A stretch of 64,000 bases of DNA from Salinibacterium sp. dk2585. Lineage in GTDB: Bacteria > Actinomycetota > Actinomycetes > Actinomycetales > Microbacteriaceae. Each line of letters begins with the position of its first letter. Positions within the stretch are counted from its first letter, which is position 1. The stretch spans positions 1,798,001-1,862,000 of the forward strand of contig NZ_CP042856.1 in the NCBI RefSeq assembly GCF_008001035.1, in the 5' to 3' direction. Shown here piece by piece: positions 41,576 through 50,962 of this stretch. The translations under genes were made by a program, and so were the position numbers. The notes under the pieces are model-generated. The model was not told the origin of the DNA and did no database searches. It saw only the letters and a list, made by a program, of their open reading frames with translations.

Positions 41576-41581
41576 CCGAAC

Positions 41582-41587
41582 ACTGTA
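41582..41587 (-). promoter_or_regulatory. -10 element of the arg operon promoter
   Basis: TACAGT on the minus strand ends 6 bases before the GTG of the candidate leader peptide, placing the likely transcript start on that GTG. The corresponding -35 region (GTCGAG) is weak. It begins 23 bases after the pheT stop, so argC need not be read from pheST. Confidence 0.5.
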
Positions 41588-41609
41588 GCGCGAACCGCGC
41601 CCCTCTCGA

Positions 41610-44135
41610 CTACTCGCGCAGGGTTGCCCTGAATCGCTCCGCCGCGACGGCGACGCCCGCGAGACGAGCATCGGATGCCTCGGCCGCCGTCAGCGTGCGG
41701 TCGGCTGCCCTGAAGCGCAGCGCGAAGGTGAGCGAACGGCTGCCCTCAGGGATGCCCTGACCTCGGTAGTCGTCAACCAACTGCGCACTCTCGAGCAGCG
41801 CGCCCGCGCCTTCCGTGAGCGCCGCAAGCACATCGCCTGCGGGCACCTCGACGGGAACCACGAGCGACACGTCCTGCGTCGCGGCGGGATATCCAGAGAT
41901 CGGTGAGGTGACAACCTCGCGAGTACCGAGCTCGATCAGGGCGTCGAGGTCGAGTTCCAGGAGCGCGACCACGCGGGGCAGGTCGAGATCGTCGGCGATT
42001 GCCGGAAGCAGCTCGCCCGTGATTCCGACCACGCGCTCGCCCGCAAAGATCTCGGCCGTGCGGCCGGGGTGGTAGGCGGGGTGATTGCCCTGCTCGACGC
42101 GGATGTCGACCGCGAGCGCAAGTGCAAGCTGGCGGGCCGCATCGATCGCGTCGGAGACCGACGACGGCACAGCGCCGATACCCGGCTGGTGCACGACTCG
42201 TTCGCCAACGAAGAGCGCGGCGACATGCCACGGCTGCGGCGGGATGCCGGCGTTCAGCGCCGCGACGACCTCGTCACCCGGGTGAGCGTTGCCAACGGGC
42301 AACGGGCCGCTGCCGTAGGCGCGACCGGCCTCCGGCAGGAACACCGTGCCGACCTCGAACAGTGCGAGATCGGTGAGGCCGCGGGAGAGGTTGCGGCGCG
42401 CCGTCTCGAGCAGGCCCGGCACGAGGCTGCGGCGAAGCAGCGGCACGCTCGCGTCGAGTGCGTTCGCGAGGCGCATGGCCGGAGCATCACCCGAGAAGCG
42501 GGCGTGCGTTGCCTCCGAGAGGAAAGGGTACGACTGCACCTCGGTCAGGCCATTCGCCGCGAGCATGTTCGACGCCGCGCGACGCAGGCGCTGCGAGCGT
42601 GACAAGCCACGGCCGGGAGGGGCCACAGGCAGGATCGACGGGATGCGGTCATAGCCGATGAGTCGGGCGACCTCCTCCGCGAGGGTCGGCTCGTCAGTCA
42701 GGTCGGGTCGCCACGACGGCGGCGTCACGGAGAGCCCGCCGTCAACATCCTCGACGCTTGCGCCGATCGCTTCGAGCGAGGAGCGCACCTCCTCGCTCGT
42801 GTACTCGACGCCGAGCAGCGACGTCGTGAGCCCGTCGCGCAGCATGATGGGCGACGGGGCGGATCCCTCGAACAGGGTCGACCCGAGTGTGTCGACCGTG
42901 CCGCCGGCGAGCTCGACGAGGAGCTGGGCGACTCGCGCCGCGGCCGCCTCAGCGACGTGCGGGTCCACACCACGCTCGAAGCGCTTGGACGCCTCGCTCG
43001 GCAACTTGTGACGGCGGGCCGTGCGCGCAATCGAGACTGGATCGAAGTTCGCGGCCTCGATCAGTACGTCGGTCGTGGCATCCGAGATCTCGGTCGTCGC
43101 GCCGCCCATGACGCCCGCAAGGCCGATCGGGCCGGAATTGTCGGTGATCAGGAGGTCTTCCGTGCTGAGCTTGCGCACCTGGTCGTCGAGCGTCGTGAGG
43201 GTCTCACCCTGGTTCGCGCGACGCACGGTGATGCCCCCCGTGAGCTTGGCGAGGTCGTAGCCGTGGATCGGCTGGCCGAGCTCGAACATGACGTAGTTCG
43301 TGATGTCGACCGCGAGGGAGATGGAGCGGACGCCCGCGAGCTTGAGTCGCGAGACCATCCATGCGGGGGTCGGCCGGGTCGGGTCGATGCCGCGCACGAC
43401 CCGCGTGACGAAGACCGAGCATCCGACGTTCCCGCGGATCGGCGCCTGGTCCGCAACCGTCACCGAAAAGCCCTCGTGCGTGGACTCGACGAGCTCACGC
43501 AGCTCGGGCGCGAGCGCGGGGTCGCGGAAGGCCGCCCCCGTCGAGTTGGAGTACTCGCGGGCGATGCCGCGGATCGAGAAGGCGTAGCCACGGTCTGGCG
43601 TGACGTTGACCTCGACCGCGTAGTCGTCGAGGCCGAGGAGCGCGATCGCGTCGGTGCCGGGCTCCGGGTCGAGGCCGAGCTCGGCCAGGCGCAGGATACC
43701 GCCGTGCTCGTCGCCGAGGCCCAACTCCTTGGCGGAGGCGATCATGCCGTCGCTCACGTGACCGTAGGTCTTGCGCGCCGAGATCGGGAAGGGGCCGGGC
43801 AGCACGGCGCCGGGGAGTGACACCACGACCTTGTCGCCGGCGAAGAAGTTGTGGGCGCCGCAGACGATGCCGCGGATGTCCCTCTCCCCCTCGGTGTCGA
43901 CAGGCTCACGCCGCGGGCCCACGTCGACCTGGCACCAGCGGATCGTCTTGCCGTTCGACTGCGGCTCATCGACGAACTCGAGCACGGTGCCGACCACGAT
44001 CGGTCCGCTCAGCTCGGCGCGGTGGATGTCTTCCTCCTCGAGCCCCACGCGCACGAGCGCGGCGTGGATGTCCTCGGGGGTCGAGCTTGCGGGGACCTCG
44101 ACGAATTCACGAAGCCACGAGGCTGGGACGCGCAT
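41610..44135 (-). CDS. pheT: Phenylalanyl-tRNA synthetase beta subunit
   Basis: The 841-residue beta chain has the N-terminal tRNA-binding domain (VGTVLEFVDEPQSNGKTIRWCQVDVG), B3/4 and B5 domains (GITVRRANQGETLTTLDDQ...GVMGGATTEI), the catalytic-like core and the C-terminal anticodon-binding FDX-ACB fold (YPAATQDVSLVVPVEVPAGDVLAAL...QGIPEGSRSLTFALRFRA). The length is normal. ATG 44135 overlaps the pheS stop (TGATG). Confidence 0.97.
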   Translation of the reverse strand: MRVPASWLREFVEVPASSTPEDIHAALVRVGLEEEDIHRAELSGPIVVGTVLEFVDEPQSNGKTIRWCQVDVGPRREPVDTEGERDIRGIVCGAHNFFAGDKVVVSLPGAVLPGPFPISARKTYGHVSDGMIASAKELGLGDEHGGILRLAELGLDPEPGTDAIALLGLDDYAVEVNVTPDRGYAFSIRGIAREYSNSTGAAFRDPALAPELRELVESTHEGFSVTVADQAPIRGNVGCSVFVTRVVRGIDPTRPTPAWMVSRLKLAGVRSISLAVDITNYVMFELGQPIHGYDLAKLTGGITVRRANQGETLTTLDDQVRKLSTEDLLITDNSGPIGLAGVMGGATTEISDATTDVLIEAANFDPVSIARTARRHKLPSEASKRFERGVDPHVAEAAAARVAQLLVELAGGTVDTLGSTLFEGSAPSPIMLRDGLTTSLLGVEYTSEEVRSSLEAIGASVEDVDGGLSVTPPSWRPDLTDEPTLAEEVARLIGYDRIPSILPVAPPGRGLSRSQRLRRAASNMLAANGLTEVQSYPFLSEATHARFSGDAPAMRLANALDASVPLLRRSLVPGLLETARRNLSRGLTDLALFEVGTVFLPEAGRAYGSGPLPVGNAHPGDEVVAALNAGIPPQPWHVAALFVGERVVHQPGIGAVPSSVSDAIDAARQLALALAVDIRVEQGNHPAYHPGRTAEIFAGERVVGITGELLPAIADDLDLPRVVALLELDLDALIELGTREVVTSPISGYPAATQDVSLVVPVEVPAGDVLAALTEGAGALLESAQLVDDYRGQGIPEGSRSLTFALRFRAADRTLTAAEASDARLAGVAVAAERFRATLRE

Positions 44136-45172
44136 CAGACCACCATTCCGAACTGCTGCGAGAAGCGGATGTCGCCCTCGACCATGTCGCGCATGTCATT
44201 CATGTCGTTGCGGAACTGGAGCGTGCGCTCGATCCCCATTCCGAAGGCGAAGCCCTGGTACTCCTCGGGGTCGATGCCGGCCGCGCGGAGCACGTTGCGA
44301 TTGACCATGCCGCATCCGCCCCACTCGACCCAGCGGGCGCCACCCTTGGCGTTCGGCTGCCACACGTCCATCTCGGCGCTCGGCTCGGTGAAGGGGAAGT
44401 AGTTGGGGCGCAGGCGAATCTTCGCCTCCTCCCCGAACATCGCGCGGGCGAGGTGCTCGAGCGTGCCGCGAAGGTGCGCCATCGTGAGTCCCTTGTCGAT
44501 CGCGATGCCCTCGATCTGGTTGAAGACGGGGGTGTGGGTCGCGTCGAGCTCGTCCGTGCGGAAGGTGCGGCCCGGCGCCACGACGTAGACCGGCAGCGGG
44601 CGCTCCAGCAGCGAACGGATCTGCACGGGCGAAGTGTGCGTGCGCATCACGAGGTGCGAATCGACCGGGTCGATGAAGAAGGTGTCCTGCATTGCGCGCG
44701 CGGGGTGGTCCTCATCGAAGTTGAGCGCGTCGAAGTTGAACCACTCGTTCTCGAGCTCGGGGCCCTCCGCGACCTCCCAGCCCATGCCGACGAAGACATC
44801 CGACATCTGCTCCATGAGGAGGGTGAGCGGATGCCGCGCCCCGGGAGTCCAGCGGGAACCAAGGGCCGTGACATCCACCGCCTCAGCAGCAAGCCGCGCC
44901 GTCTCCTCGGCAGCCGCAACCTCGTGCTCGCGCGCTGTAAACGCCTGGTTCACGCGCCCGCGGGCCTGGCCGACGAGCTTGCCGAGGGCGGCCTTCTGGT
45001 CGTTGGGCACGTTGCGCAGCTCGCCATTCAGTTTGGCGAGCGCGGAAGCCTCGCCGAGGTGGGCGGAGCGCACCGACTTGAGCGCGGCAGAGTCGCTGGC
45101 CTCCGCGATCGCGGCAAGGGCGGCATCCACCGCCTCGGCGACACGGGACTCGGTGATCAGGGGTTCAGACAC
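44135..45172 (-). CDS. pheS: Phenylalanyl-tRNA synthetase alpha subunit
   Basis: The 345-residue alpha chain has an N-terminal coiled-coil and the class II core. Motif 2 is PGRTFRTDELDATHTPVFNQIEGI, and motif 3 is GFAFGMGIERTLQFRNDMNDMR. GTG 45172 lies 8 bases after TAAACT with no Shine-Dalgarno sequence, which suggests a leaderless or near-leaderless message. gluD ends 38 bases upstream on the same strand. Confidence 0.97.
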   Translation of the reverse strand: MSEPLITESRVAEAVDAALAAIAEASDSAALKSVRSAHLGEASALAKLNGELRNVPNDQKAALGKLVGQARGRVNQAFTAREHEVAAAEETARLAAEAVDVTALGSRWTPGARHPLTLLMEQMSDVFVGMGWEVAEGPELENEWFNFDALNFDEDHPARAMQDTFFIDPVDSHLVMRTHTSPVQIRSLLERPLPVYVVAPGRTFRTDELDATHTPVFNQIEGIAIDKGLTMAHLRGTLEHLARAMFGEEAKIRLRPNYFPFTEPSAEMDVWQPNAKGGARWVEWGGCGMVNRNVLRAAGIDPEEYQGFAFGMGIERTLQFRNDMNDMRDMVEGDIRFSQQFGMVV

Positions 45173-45180
45173 GAGGCTCA

Positions 45181-45186
45181 AGTTTA
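45181..45186 (-). promoter_or_regulatory. -10 element of pheST
   Basis: TAAACT on the minus strand ends 8 bases before the pheS GTG. Confidence 0.4.
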
Positions 45187-45210
45187 GTCTGCCTCGGGCC
45201 GGGCCCCCGT

Positions 45211-46074
45211 CTACTTGATTTCGACCTGGTTGGCTGCCTGGACGGCCGGTGCCACCTTCGTGATCCTCGGATTGCGCCGCGAGCGCACCTCGACCCACTT
45301 CGCGACCGCGGATAGAGCAAGGCAGAGCAGGATGTAGATCGTGCCGAAGACGATCGTCGACGGGATGATTGGCGAGCCGTAGGTCACCTGTCCGCCGTAG
45401 AACTTGGCGAGGTACAGCAGCTCCTGGAACGTCACGATGAAGCCAAGGGCTGTGTCCTTCAGCACCACGACGAGCTGCGAGATGATGACGGGCATCATTG
45501 CGCGGATCGCCTGCGGGTACTGGATCAGCAGCATGACGGCGGACTTGCGCATCCCGATCGCGTAACCGGCTTCGGTCTGGCCCTTCGGCAGCGACTCGAT
45601 GCCGGCTCGGAAGACCTCAGCGAGCACCGAACCGTTGTAGAGGGTGAGCCCGATGACAACGGCCAGGAACGGGGTCATGAACGTGACACCGAGCGGCGGG
45701 AGACCGTAGTACATGATCATCATGAGGATCAGGACGGGAATGGCACGGAAGAGCTCCGTGAACAGCATGACCGGCACGCGGATGATCGCGTGATCGCTCA
45801 GACGACCGATCGACAGCAGCAGCCCGAGCACGAGGCTCGCGACCGCTGCGACAGCGAAGGCCGACAGCGTACGCAGCGTCGCGTCGATGATGTTCTGGTG
45901 AACAAGCGGGAACGTGAAGATGCGCCACTTCTCCGCAGTGAACTGGCCGGTGACCGCGAGGCGGTAGATGATGAAGCCGAGGATCGCCAGCACGACGACC
46001 ACGGTCACGACCGCGAGGATGCGGTTGCGCAGGATCGCCTTCGGTCCGGGGACGTCATAGAGCACGCTGCTCAT
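45211..46074 (-). CDS. gluD: Amino-acid ABC transporter permease (GluD type)
   Basis: The 287-residue membrane protein has about five to six helices and the EAA loop region (PKGQTEAGYAIGMRKSAVMLLIQYPQAIRAMMPVIISQLVVVLKDTALGF). It is the second permease of a glutamate/polar amino-acid importer. ATG 46074 overlaps the gluC stop (ATGA) and has GGAGGG about 9 bases upstream; a longer start at 46089 is less likely. It is the last gene of gluA-gluB-gluC-gluD. Confidence 0.9.
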   Translation of the reverse strand: MSSVLYDVPGPKAILRNRILAVVTVVVVLAILGFIIYRLAVTGQFTAEKWRIFTFPLVHQNIIDATLRTLSAFAVAAVASLVLGLLLSIGRLSDHAIIRVPVMLFTELFRAIPVLILMMIMYYGLPPLGVTFMTPFLAVVIGLTLYNGSVLAEVFRAGIESLPKGQTEAGYAIGMRKSAVMLLIQYPQAIRAMMPVIISQLVVVLKDTALGFIVTFQELLYLAKFYGGQVTYGSPIIPSTIVFGTIYILLCLALSAVAKWVEVRSRRNPRITKVAPAVQAANQVEIK

Positions 46075-46718
46075 CGGGCCACCCTCCACTTGTTCTCAAG
46101 TCGTCGCTGCACGAGCGACAGGACCGTCACGAGCACGACGAAGATTGCGGCGACCCACAGCAGCACGACGATCGCGGGTTCGCCGCGCTCAGAGAGGTAC
46201 GCGCGAATCGCGCCGGCCTCGAAGACGGAGAACCCGGCCGCAACCGTCGTGTTCTTGAGGAGCGCGATGAACACGCTCATGAGGGGCGGGATGACCGCAC
46301 GGAATGCCTGGGGCAGGATCACGAGCGACATCGTCTGCGCGAAGGGAAGCCCGATCGCCCTCGCGGCCTCGGCCTGGCCCACGGGAACCGTGTTGAAGCC
46401 CGAGCGGATGACCTCGGCGACATACGTCGCCGTGTAGAGGCTCAGCGCGATGATCGCGAGCGTCATGTAGGAAAGCTTGCCGAGCTCGAGCTTCGGATAG
46501 CCAAAAGCGAAGAAGAACATGAGCAGCGTGAGCGGGGTGTTGCGGATGAAGTTGACGTAGACCGTGCCGACACCACGCATGATTGGCACGGGCGAGACCC
46601 TCATGCCGCCAACGATCGTGCCCAGGATGAGCGCCGCAACGCCTGACACCACGAACAGGATGATCGTGTTCCTGAAGGCGGGAACGAAGATGTCGAGATT
46701 GTTGATCAGGGGATCCAC
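46071..46718 (-). CDS. gluC: Amino-acid ABC transporter permease (GluC type)
   Basis: The 215-residue permease has the typical VNFIRNTPLTLLMFFFAFG segment and the EAA loop VPVGQAEAARAIGLPFAQTMSLVILPQAFRAVIPPL. The start is GTG 46718 with AAAGGA about 13 bases upstream. A perfect 14-base hairpin separates it from gluB. Confidence 0.9.
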   Translation of the reverse strand: MDPLINNLDIFVPAFRNTIILFVVSGVAALILGTIVGGMRVSPVPIMRGVGTVYVNFIRNTPLTLLMFFFAFGYPKLELGKLSYMTLAIIALSLYTATYVAEVIRSGFNTVPVGQAEAARAIGLPFAQTMSLVILPQAFRAVIPPLMSVFIALLKNTTVAAGFSVFEAGAIRAYLSERGEPAIVVLLWVAAIFVVLVTVLSLVQRRLENKWRVAR

Positions 46719-46760
46719 GTCAGCGACAGTCCTTTCGAAGGGCGAGAAACGGCGGGAAGG

Positions 46761-46792
46761 GATGGCGGCGCCGCCTCAGCGGCGCCGCCATC
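46761..46792 (-). terminator. Intercistronic hairpin between gluB and gluC
   Basis: A perfect 14-base inverted repeat (GATGGCGGCGCCGC / GCGGCGCCGCCATC, 4-base loop) follows gluB. With no U-run it is better read as an attenuator or 3' stabiliser that keeps binding-protein levels above those of the permeases. Confidence 0.6.
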
Positions 46793-46802
46793 CGTTGAGG
46801 GC

Positions 46803-47630
46803 TTAGTAGTCCTCGATCTCGGGCTGCTCGACCTCAGTGCCGGACTGGCCGAGCGTCGCGTCGTAGATCTCCTGCCAGCGGTCGCCACCTTCGGTGAACA
46901 TTTCGTTGATCTGGCCGCGGAGCTCGGAGCCCTTGGGCAGGCCAACACCGTACTTCTCCACCGTGAAGGGCTCGCCGACGACCTTGAGGTTGTCGGGGTC
47001 CTGCGAGGCATAGCCGAGAAGGATCGCCTGGTCGGTCGTCACTGCGTCGACCTGACCGTCGAGAAGAGCCTCGACGCACTGCGAGTAGGTGTCGAACTCG
47101 ACCGTCTCGGTGTCGGGGAAGTTGTCCTTGATGTTCTGGATGGGCGTCGAACCGGTTGCGGAGCACACAGTCTTGCCCGCGAGGTCTTCCTCGCTCTGGA
47201 TGGACTCTTCGTCTGCAGCCACCAGGAGGCCCTGGCCCGTGATGAAGTACGGACCGGCGAAGTCGATCTGCTCCTTCCGGCTGTCGGTGATCGAGTAGGT
47301 GCCGACGTAGAGGTCGACGTCGCCGTTCACGAGGGCAGACTCGCGGTTGGCACTCGGGATGGCCTCCCACTCGATCTGGTCCTCGCCGTAGCCGAGCTCC
47401 TCGGCGACCCACTTCGCGATCTCGATGTCGAAGCCACTGCGCTCACCGGTCGCTGCGTCGAGGTAACCGAGACCTGGCTGGTCTTCCTTAACGCCAATCG
47501 TGATCGAACCCGATGCCGTGCCCTCGCCGTCGGTCGTTCCGCCGCCGTTATCGCTGTCGCCGCCAGCGCATCCGGTCAGGACGAGCGCAGCCGCGGCAAG
47601 CGTGGCCACAAGTGTTGATCTCTTGTGCAT
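46803..47630 (-). CDS. gluB: Glutamate/polar amino-acid-binding lipoprotein (GluB type)
   Basis: The 275-residue protein has a signal peptide with lipobox LVLTGC (Cys about residue 21), so it is membrane-anchored outside. The family-3 binding fold follows: ITIGVKEDQPGLGYLDAATGERSGFDIEIAKWVAEELGYG, YVGTYSITDSRKEQIDFAGPYF, and TVCSATGSTPIQNIKDNFP. It delivers the amino acid to GluCD. The exact ligand is inferred from the operon type. Confidence 0.9.
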   Translation of the reverse strand: MHKRSTLVATLAAAALVLTGCAGGDSDNGGGTTDGEGTASGSITIGVKEDQPGLGYLDAATGERSGFDIEIAKWVAEELGYGEDQIEWEAIPSANRESALVNGDVDLYVGTYSITDSRKEQIDFAGPYFITGQGLLVAADEESIQSEEDLAGKTVCSATGSTPIQNIKDNFPDTETVEFDTYSQCVEALLDGQVDAVTTDQAILLGYASQDPDNLKVVGEPFTVEKYGVGLPKGSELRGQINEMFTEGGDRWQEIYDATLGQSGTEVEQPEIEDY

Positions 47631-47686
47631 GTTGTTCCTTTCGTAAGGAGTCGCGGCGAAGCGCGACCCCGCCCTGTGTGCAGGTC

Positions 47687-48472
<786 letters not shown>

Positions 48473-48522
48473 GAGCCAAACGTAGTCCGGTGGGGCCCCT
48501 GTCGGGGAGATCCGTCATGCCG

Positions 48523-49353
48523 TTACGTGTTCGTAACCGACGAGATCCGCTGCGCGAACGCGCTTTCATAGAGACAGACGGATGCTGCGGTCGCGAGATT
48601 CATCGATTCGGCCCGCCCGTAGATCGGCACCGAGACGGCCCGGTCAGCCAGCGCGAGGTAGTCGTCGCTGAGGCCCCGCGCCTCGTTGCCGAACAGCCAC
48701 GCGGTCGGCTGCGACAGCACGCCCTCCTGGCGGGCAGCGAGCAGGTCGTCGCCCTTGATGTCGGCGGCCAAGACGCTCAACCCGGCATCGCGCAGGCGCT
48801 CCCGCAGCGCGGGGAACTCCGCGCCCACCGCGACCGGGATGTGGAAGAGCGAGCCCGTCGTCGAACGGACCACCTTCGGGTTGTAGAGGTCGACCGTGCG
48901 GCCGCTAAAGATCACGCCGTCCGCCCCAGCAGCATCCGCGGCCCGGATGATCGTACCCGCGTTGCCCGGATCGCGAACCTCCTCGAGCACGACAATGAGG
49001 CTCGGCCGCCCGGGCTCCCCCGGGGCGAGCAGTTCGCGCACCGAGACGGGGAACTGTCGACAGACGGCGACGACGCCCTGCGGCGTGACCGTGTCGGCCA
49101 TCGCCTCGAGCACCTGCTCCGTCACGAACTCGACCGTGACATCCGCCTCTTCCGCCGCAGCAGCGAGGTCTGGGTGTCGCTCGAGCGCCGTGGGCGTGGC
49201 GTAGAGCTCCTGCAGGAGTTCGGGGCGCCAGGCGAGCGCCTCCGACACCGCCTGCGGGCCCTCCAAAAGAAAGAGCCCGGTCTCAGACCGGGCGTCTCTC
49301 TTGCGAAGTTTCGCTACGCCACGCACACGGGGTGAGCGCGGGTTGTCAAGCAT
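48523..49353 (-). CDS. 23S rRNA/tRNA 2'-O-methyltransferase (SpoU/TsnR-like)
   Basis: The 276-residue SPOUT-class enzyme has an L30e-like N-terminal domain (FLLEGPQAVSEALAWRPELLQELYATP) and the SpoU motifs: motif 1 LEEVRDPGNAGTIIRAADAAGADGVI, motif 2 WLFGNEARGLSDDYLALAD, and motif 3 VPIYGRAESMNLATAASVCLYES. It methylates a ribose 2'-OH in rRNA; the target base is not readable. It lies downstream of rplT, as in many actinobacteria. Confidence 0.9.
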   Translation of the reverse strand: MLDNPRSPRVRGVAKLRKRDARSETGLFLLEGPQAVSEALAWRPELLQELYATPTALERHPDLAAAAEEADVTVEFVTEQVLEAMADTVTPQGVVAVCRQFPVSVRELLAPGEPGRPSLIVVLEEVRDPGNAGTIIRAADAAGADGVIFSGRTVDLYNPKVVRSTTGSLFHIPVAVGAEFPALRERLRDAGLSVLAADIKGDDLLAARQEGVLSQPTAWLFGNEARGLSDDYLALADRAVSVPIYGRAESMNLATAASVCLYESAFAQRISSVTNT

Positions 49354-49379
49354 GGCCTAAGTCTAGGCCGGGTGTGCGG

Positions 49380-49766
49380 CTATGCCGACACCTTGGGAGC
49401 CGACGTGTCGGCCGGCAGCGCCGCCTTGGCGGTCGCGACGATGGCCGCGAACGTCTTGGGGTCGTTCACTGCCATGTCGGCGAGCATGCGGCGGTCAACC
49501 TGCACACCCGCGAGGCCGAGGCCCTGGATGAGACGGTTGTAGGTGAGGCCGTTGGCGCGCGACGCAGCGTTGATGCGCTGGATCCACAGGCGACGGAAGT
49601 CGCCCTTGCGGGCACGACGGTCACGGTACGCGTAGACGAGCGAGTGGGTGACCTGCTCCTTCGCCTTGCGGTAGAGGCGCGAGCGCTGGCCGCGGTAACC
49701 GCTGGCGCGCTCGAGGATGACCCGACGCTTCTTGTGGGCGTTGACAGCCCGCTTTACTCTTGCCAT
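49380..49766 (-). CDS. rplT: 50S ribosomal protein L20
   Basis: The 128-residue protein begins [68 protein letters not shown], the L20 signature. L20 starts 23S assembly and in other phyla represses its own operon by binding the leader. The C-terminus has a short extra tail ([10 protein letters not shown]). Confidence 0.97.
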   Translation of the reverse strand: MARVKRAVNAHKKRRVILERASGYRGQRSRLYRKAKEQVTHSLVYAYRDRRARKGDFRRLWIQRINAASRANGLTYNRLIQGLGLAGVQVDRRMLADMAVNDPKTFAAIVATAKAALPADTSAPKVSA

Positions 49767-49801
49767 TTTCTCTGTTCCTTAGTTCCGAATGCGGGGGCGG
49801 C

Positions 49802-50005
49802 TCAGCGGCCGGCCTTGCCAAGAAGGCGCTTGATGACCTTCGCGTCCTGGGGTGCCAGCACCTGGTCGGCGTTCAGGCGGCGCTTGCGCTGCCCCGACTT
49901 GACCTCGAGGTTGTGGCGCATGCCGGCCTGCTGCTTCATGACCTTGCCGCTGCCGGTGACCTTGAAACGCTTCTTGGCCCCTGAGTGGCTCTTCTGCTTA
50001 GGCAT
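49802..50005 (-). CDS. rpmI: 50S ribosomal protein L35
   Basis: This 67-residue basic protein ([44 protein letters not shown] pattern) has the L35 signature. It lies between infC and rplT with AGGAGAG before ATG 50005. Confidence 0.97.
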   Translation of the reverse strand: MPKQKSHSGAKKRFKVTGSGKVMKQQAGMRHNLEVKSGQRKRRLNADQVLAPQDAKVIKRLLGKAGR

Positions 50006-50066
50006 TTCTCTCCTTGTTCACTGTCGTGCTTCATCACGCCCGTGCGGGCGAAGACTGGGGTGCGGA

Positions 50067-50672
50067 CTACTCCGCAGGCGTCGCCTCGCTGGACTCGTCC
50101 TGGGCCTCGCGGGGCTCCTTCGACGACGCCTTGCGGGCATCCGACTCGACCTTGATCTCGGCCTTCGTCTTGTGCGGGCCGATGACCATCACCATGTTGC
50201 GACCGTCGATCGTCGGGGTCGACTCGACCGTGCCGAGCTCCGCGACATCCTCCGCGAAGCGCTGCAGGAGGCGAACACCCTGCTCGGGACGCGACTGCTC
50301 GCGACCGCGGAACAGGATCATGGCCTTGACCTTGTCGCCCTGCTTGAGGAACCCCTCGGCGCGCTTGCGCTTGGTCTCGTAGTCATGCTTGTCGATCTTG
50401 AGCCGGAAACGAACCTCCTTGAGGATCGTGTTCGACTGGTTGCGCTTGGCTTCCTTCGCCTTCTGCGCCGTCTCGTACTTGAACTTGCCGAAGTCCATGA
50501 TCTTGACGACCGGGGGCCGGGAATTGGGAGCAACCTCAACCAAATCCAGGTCGGCCTCCTGAGCTAGGCGCAGGGCCTCCTCAATGCGGACAACGCCGAC
50601 CTGCTCGCCCCCGGGGCCAACGAGACGGACTTCCGGGACGCGGATTCGGTCATTCGTTCTGGGATCGCTGAT
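50067..50672 (-). CDS. infC: Translation initiation factor IF-3 (AUC start)
   Basis: IF-3 prevents premature 70S formation and proofreads start codons. The 201-residue protein starts with ATC at 50672-50670, preceded by GAGGAGG, and runs [22 protein letters not shown], then [27 protein letters not shown] and [23 protein letters not shown]. No ATG/GTG gives the family N-terminus, so the AUC start is compelling. IF-3 discriminates against such starts, giving autoregulation. The C-terminal tail is Ser/Glu-rich. Confidence 0.94.
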   Translation of the reverse strand: MSDPRTNDRIRVPEVRLVGPGGEQVGVVRIEEALRLAQEADLDLVEVAPNSRPPVVKIMDFGKFKYETAQKAKEAKRNQSNTILKEVRFRLKIDKHDYETKRKRAEGFLKQGDKVKAMILFRGREQSRPEQGVRLLQRFAEDVAELGTVESTPTIDGRNMVMVIGPHKTKAEIKVESDARKASSKEPREAQDESSEATPAE

Positions 50673-50941
50673 GCGGTCCTCCTCATGTACTCGTCTGCGA
50701 AAACTGTGTGCCTGGCCTGCGGCGGATGCCGTGGCGACGAGAGGGAGGATTCACCCAGAGAGACCCCGCACAGGATGCGGAACTGCACTGGCACGGCACC
50801 CTTCAGTACTACCGACGAGCACGTGGTGCGCGTCAGCGGGGTGCCAACAACCCGGTAACCTTTAAAGCACGGCGGTCAAGCGCGGGTGGGAGAATCTCCA
50901 CTTTCGTATCCGGAACCGACAACGGTTCCAGAGCCCGGACG
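50673..50941 (-). promoter_or_regulatory. Long structured leader of infC-rpmI-rplT
   Basis: From the probable -10 TAGAAT (50942-50947) to the infC AUC lie about 263 bases with no gene. The leader opens with a GGAACCG/CGGTTCC hairpin and contains several GC-rich self-complementary stretches. A ribosomal-protein (L20-type) or IF-3 leader control is plausible, not shown. Confidence 0.4.
50912..50929. promoter_or_regulatory. Perfect inverted repeat between infC and DUF1844
   Basis: GGAACCG-ACAA-CGGTTCC is a perfect 7-base dyad. It lies at the start of the predicted infC transcript and 34 bases before the divergent DUF1844 gene, so it may be an RNA hairpin or a shared DNA operator. Confidence 0.35.
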
Positions 50942-50947
50942 ATTCTA
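50942..50947 (-). promoter_or_regulatory. -10 element of the infC operon
   Basis: TAGAAT on the minus strand is a strong -10 hexamer. It overlaps the ribosome site region of the divergent DUF1844 gene. No good -35 is seen. Confidence 0.4.
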
Positions 50948-50962
50948 GCAGAGGAAATCTTG

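Noticed and set aside
43817-45187. A 456-codon plus-strand frame opposite pheT/pheS.
   Set aside because: It is the antisense shadow of two clear synthetase genes in GC-rich DNA and has no family resemblance.
48522-48537. GTTACG-TGTT-CGTAAC inverted repeat at the end of the rRNA methyltransferase gene.
   Set aside because: Six base pairs with the stop codon inside and no U-run is too weak to call a terminator.
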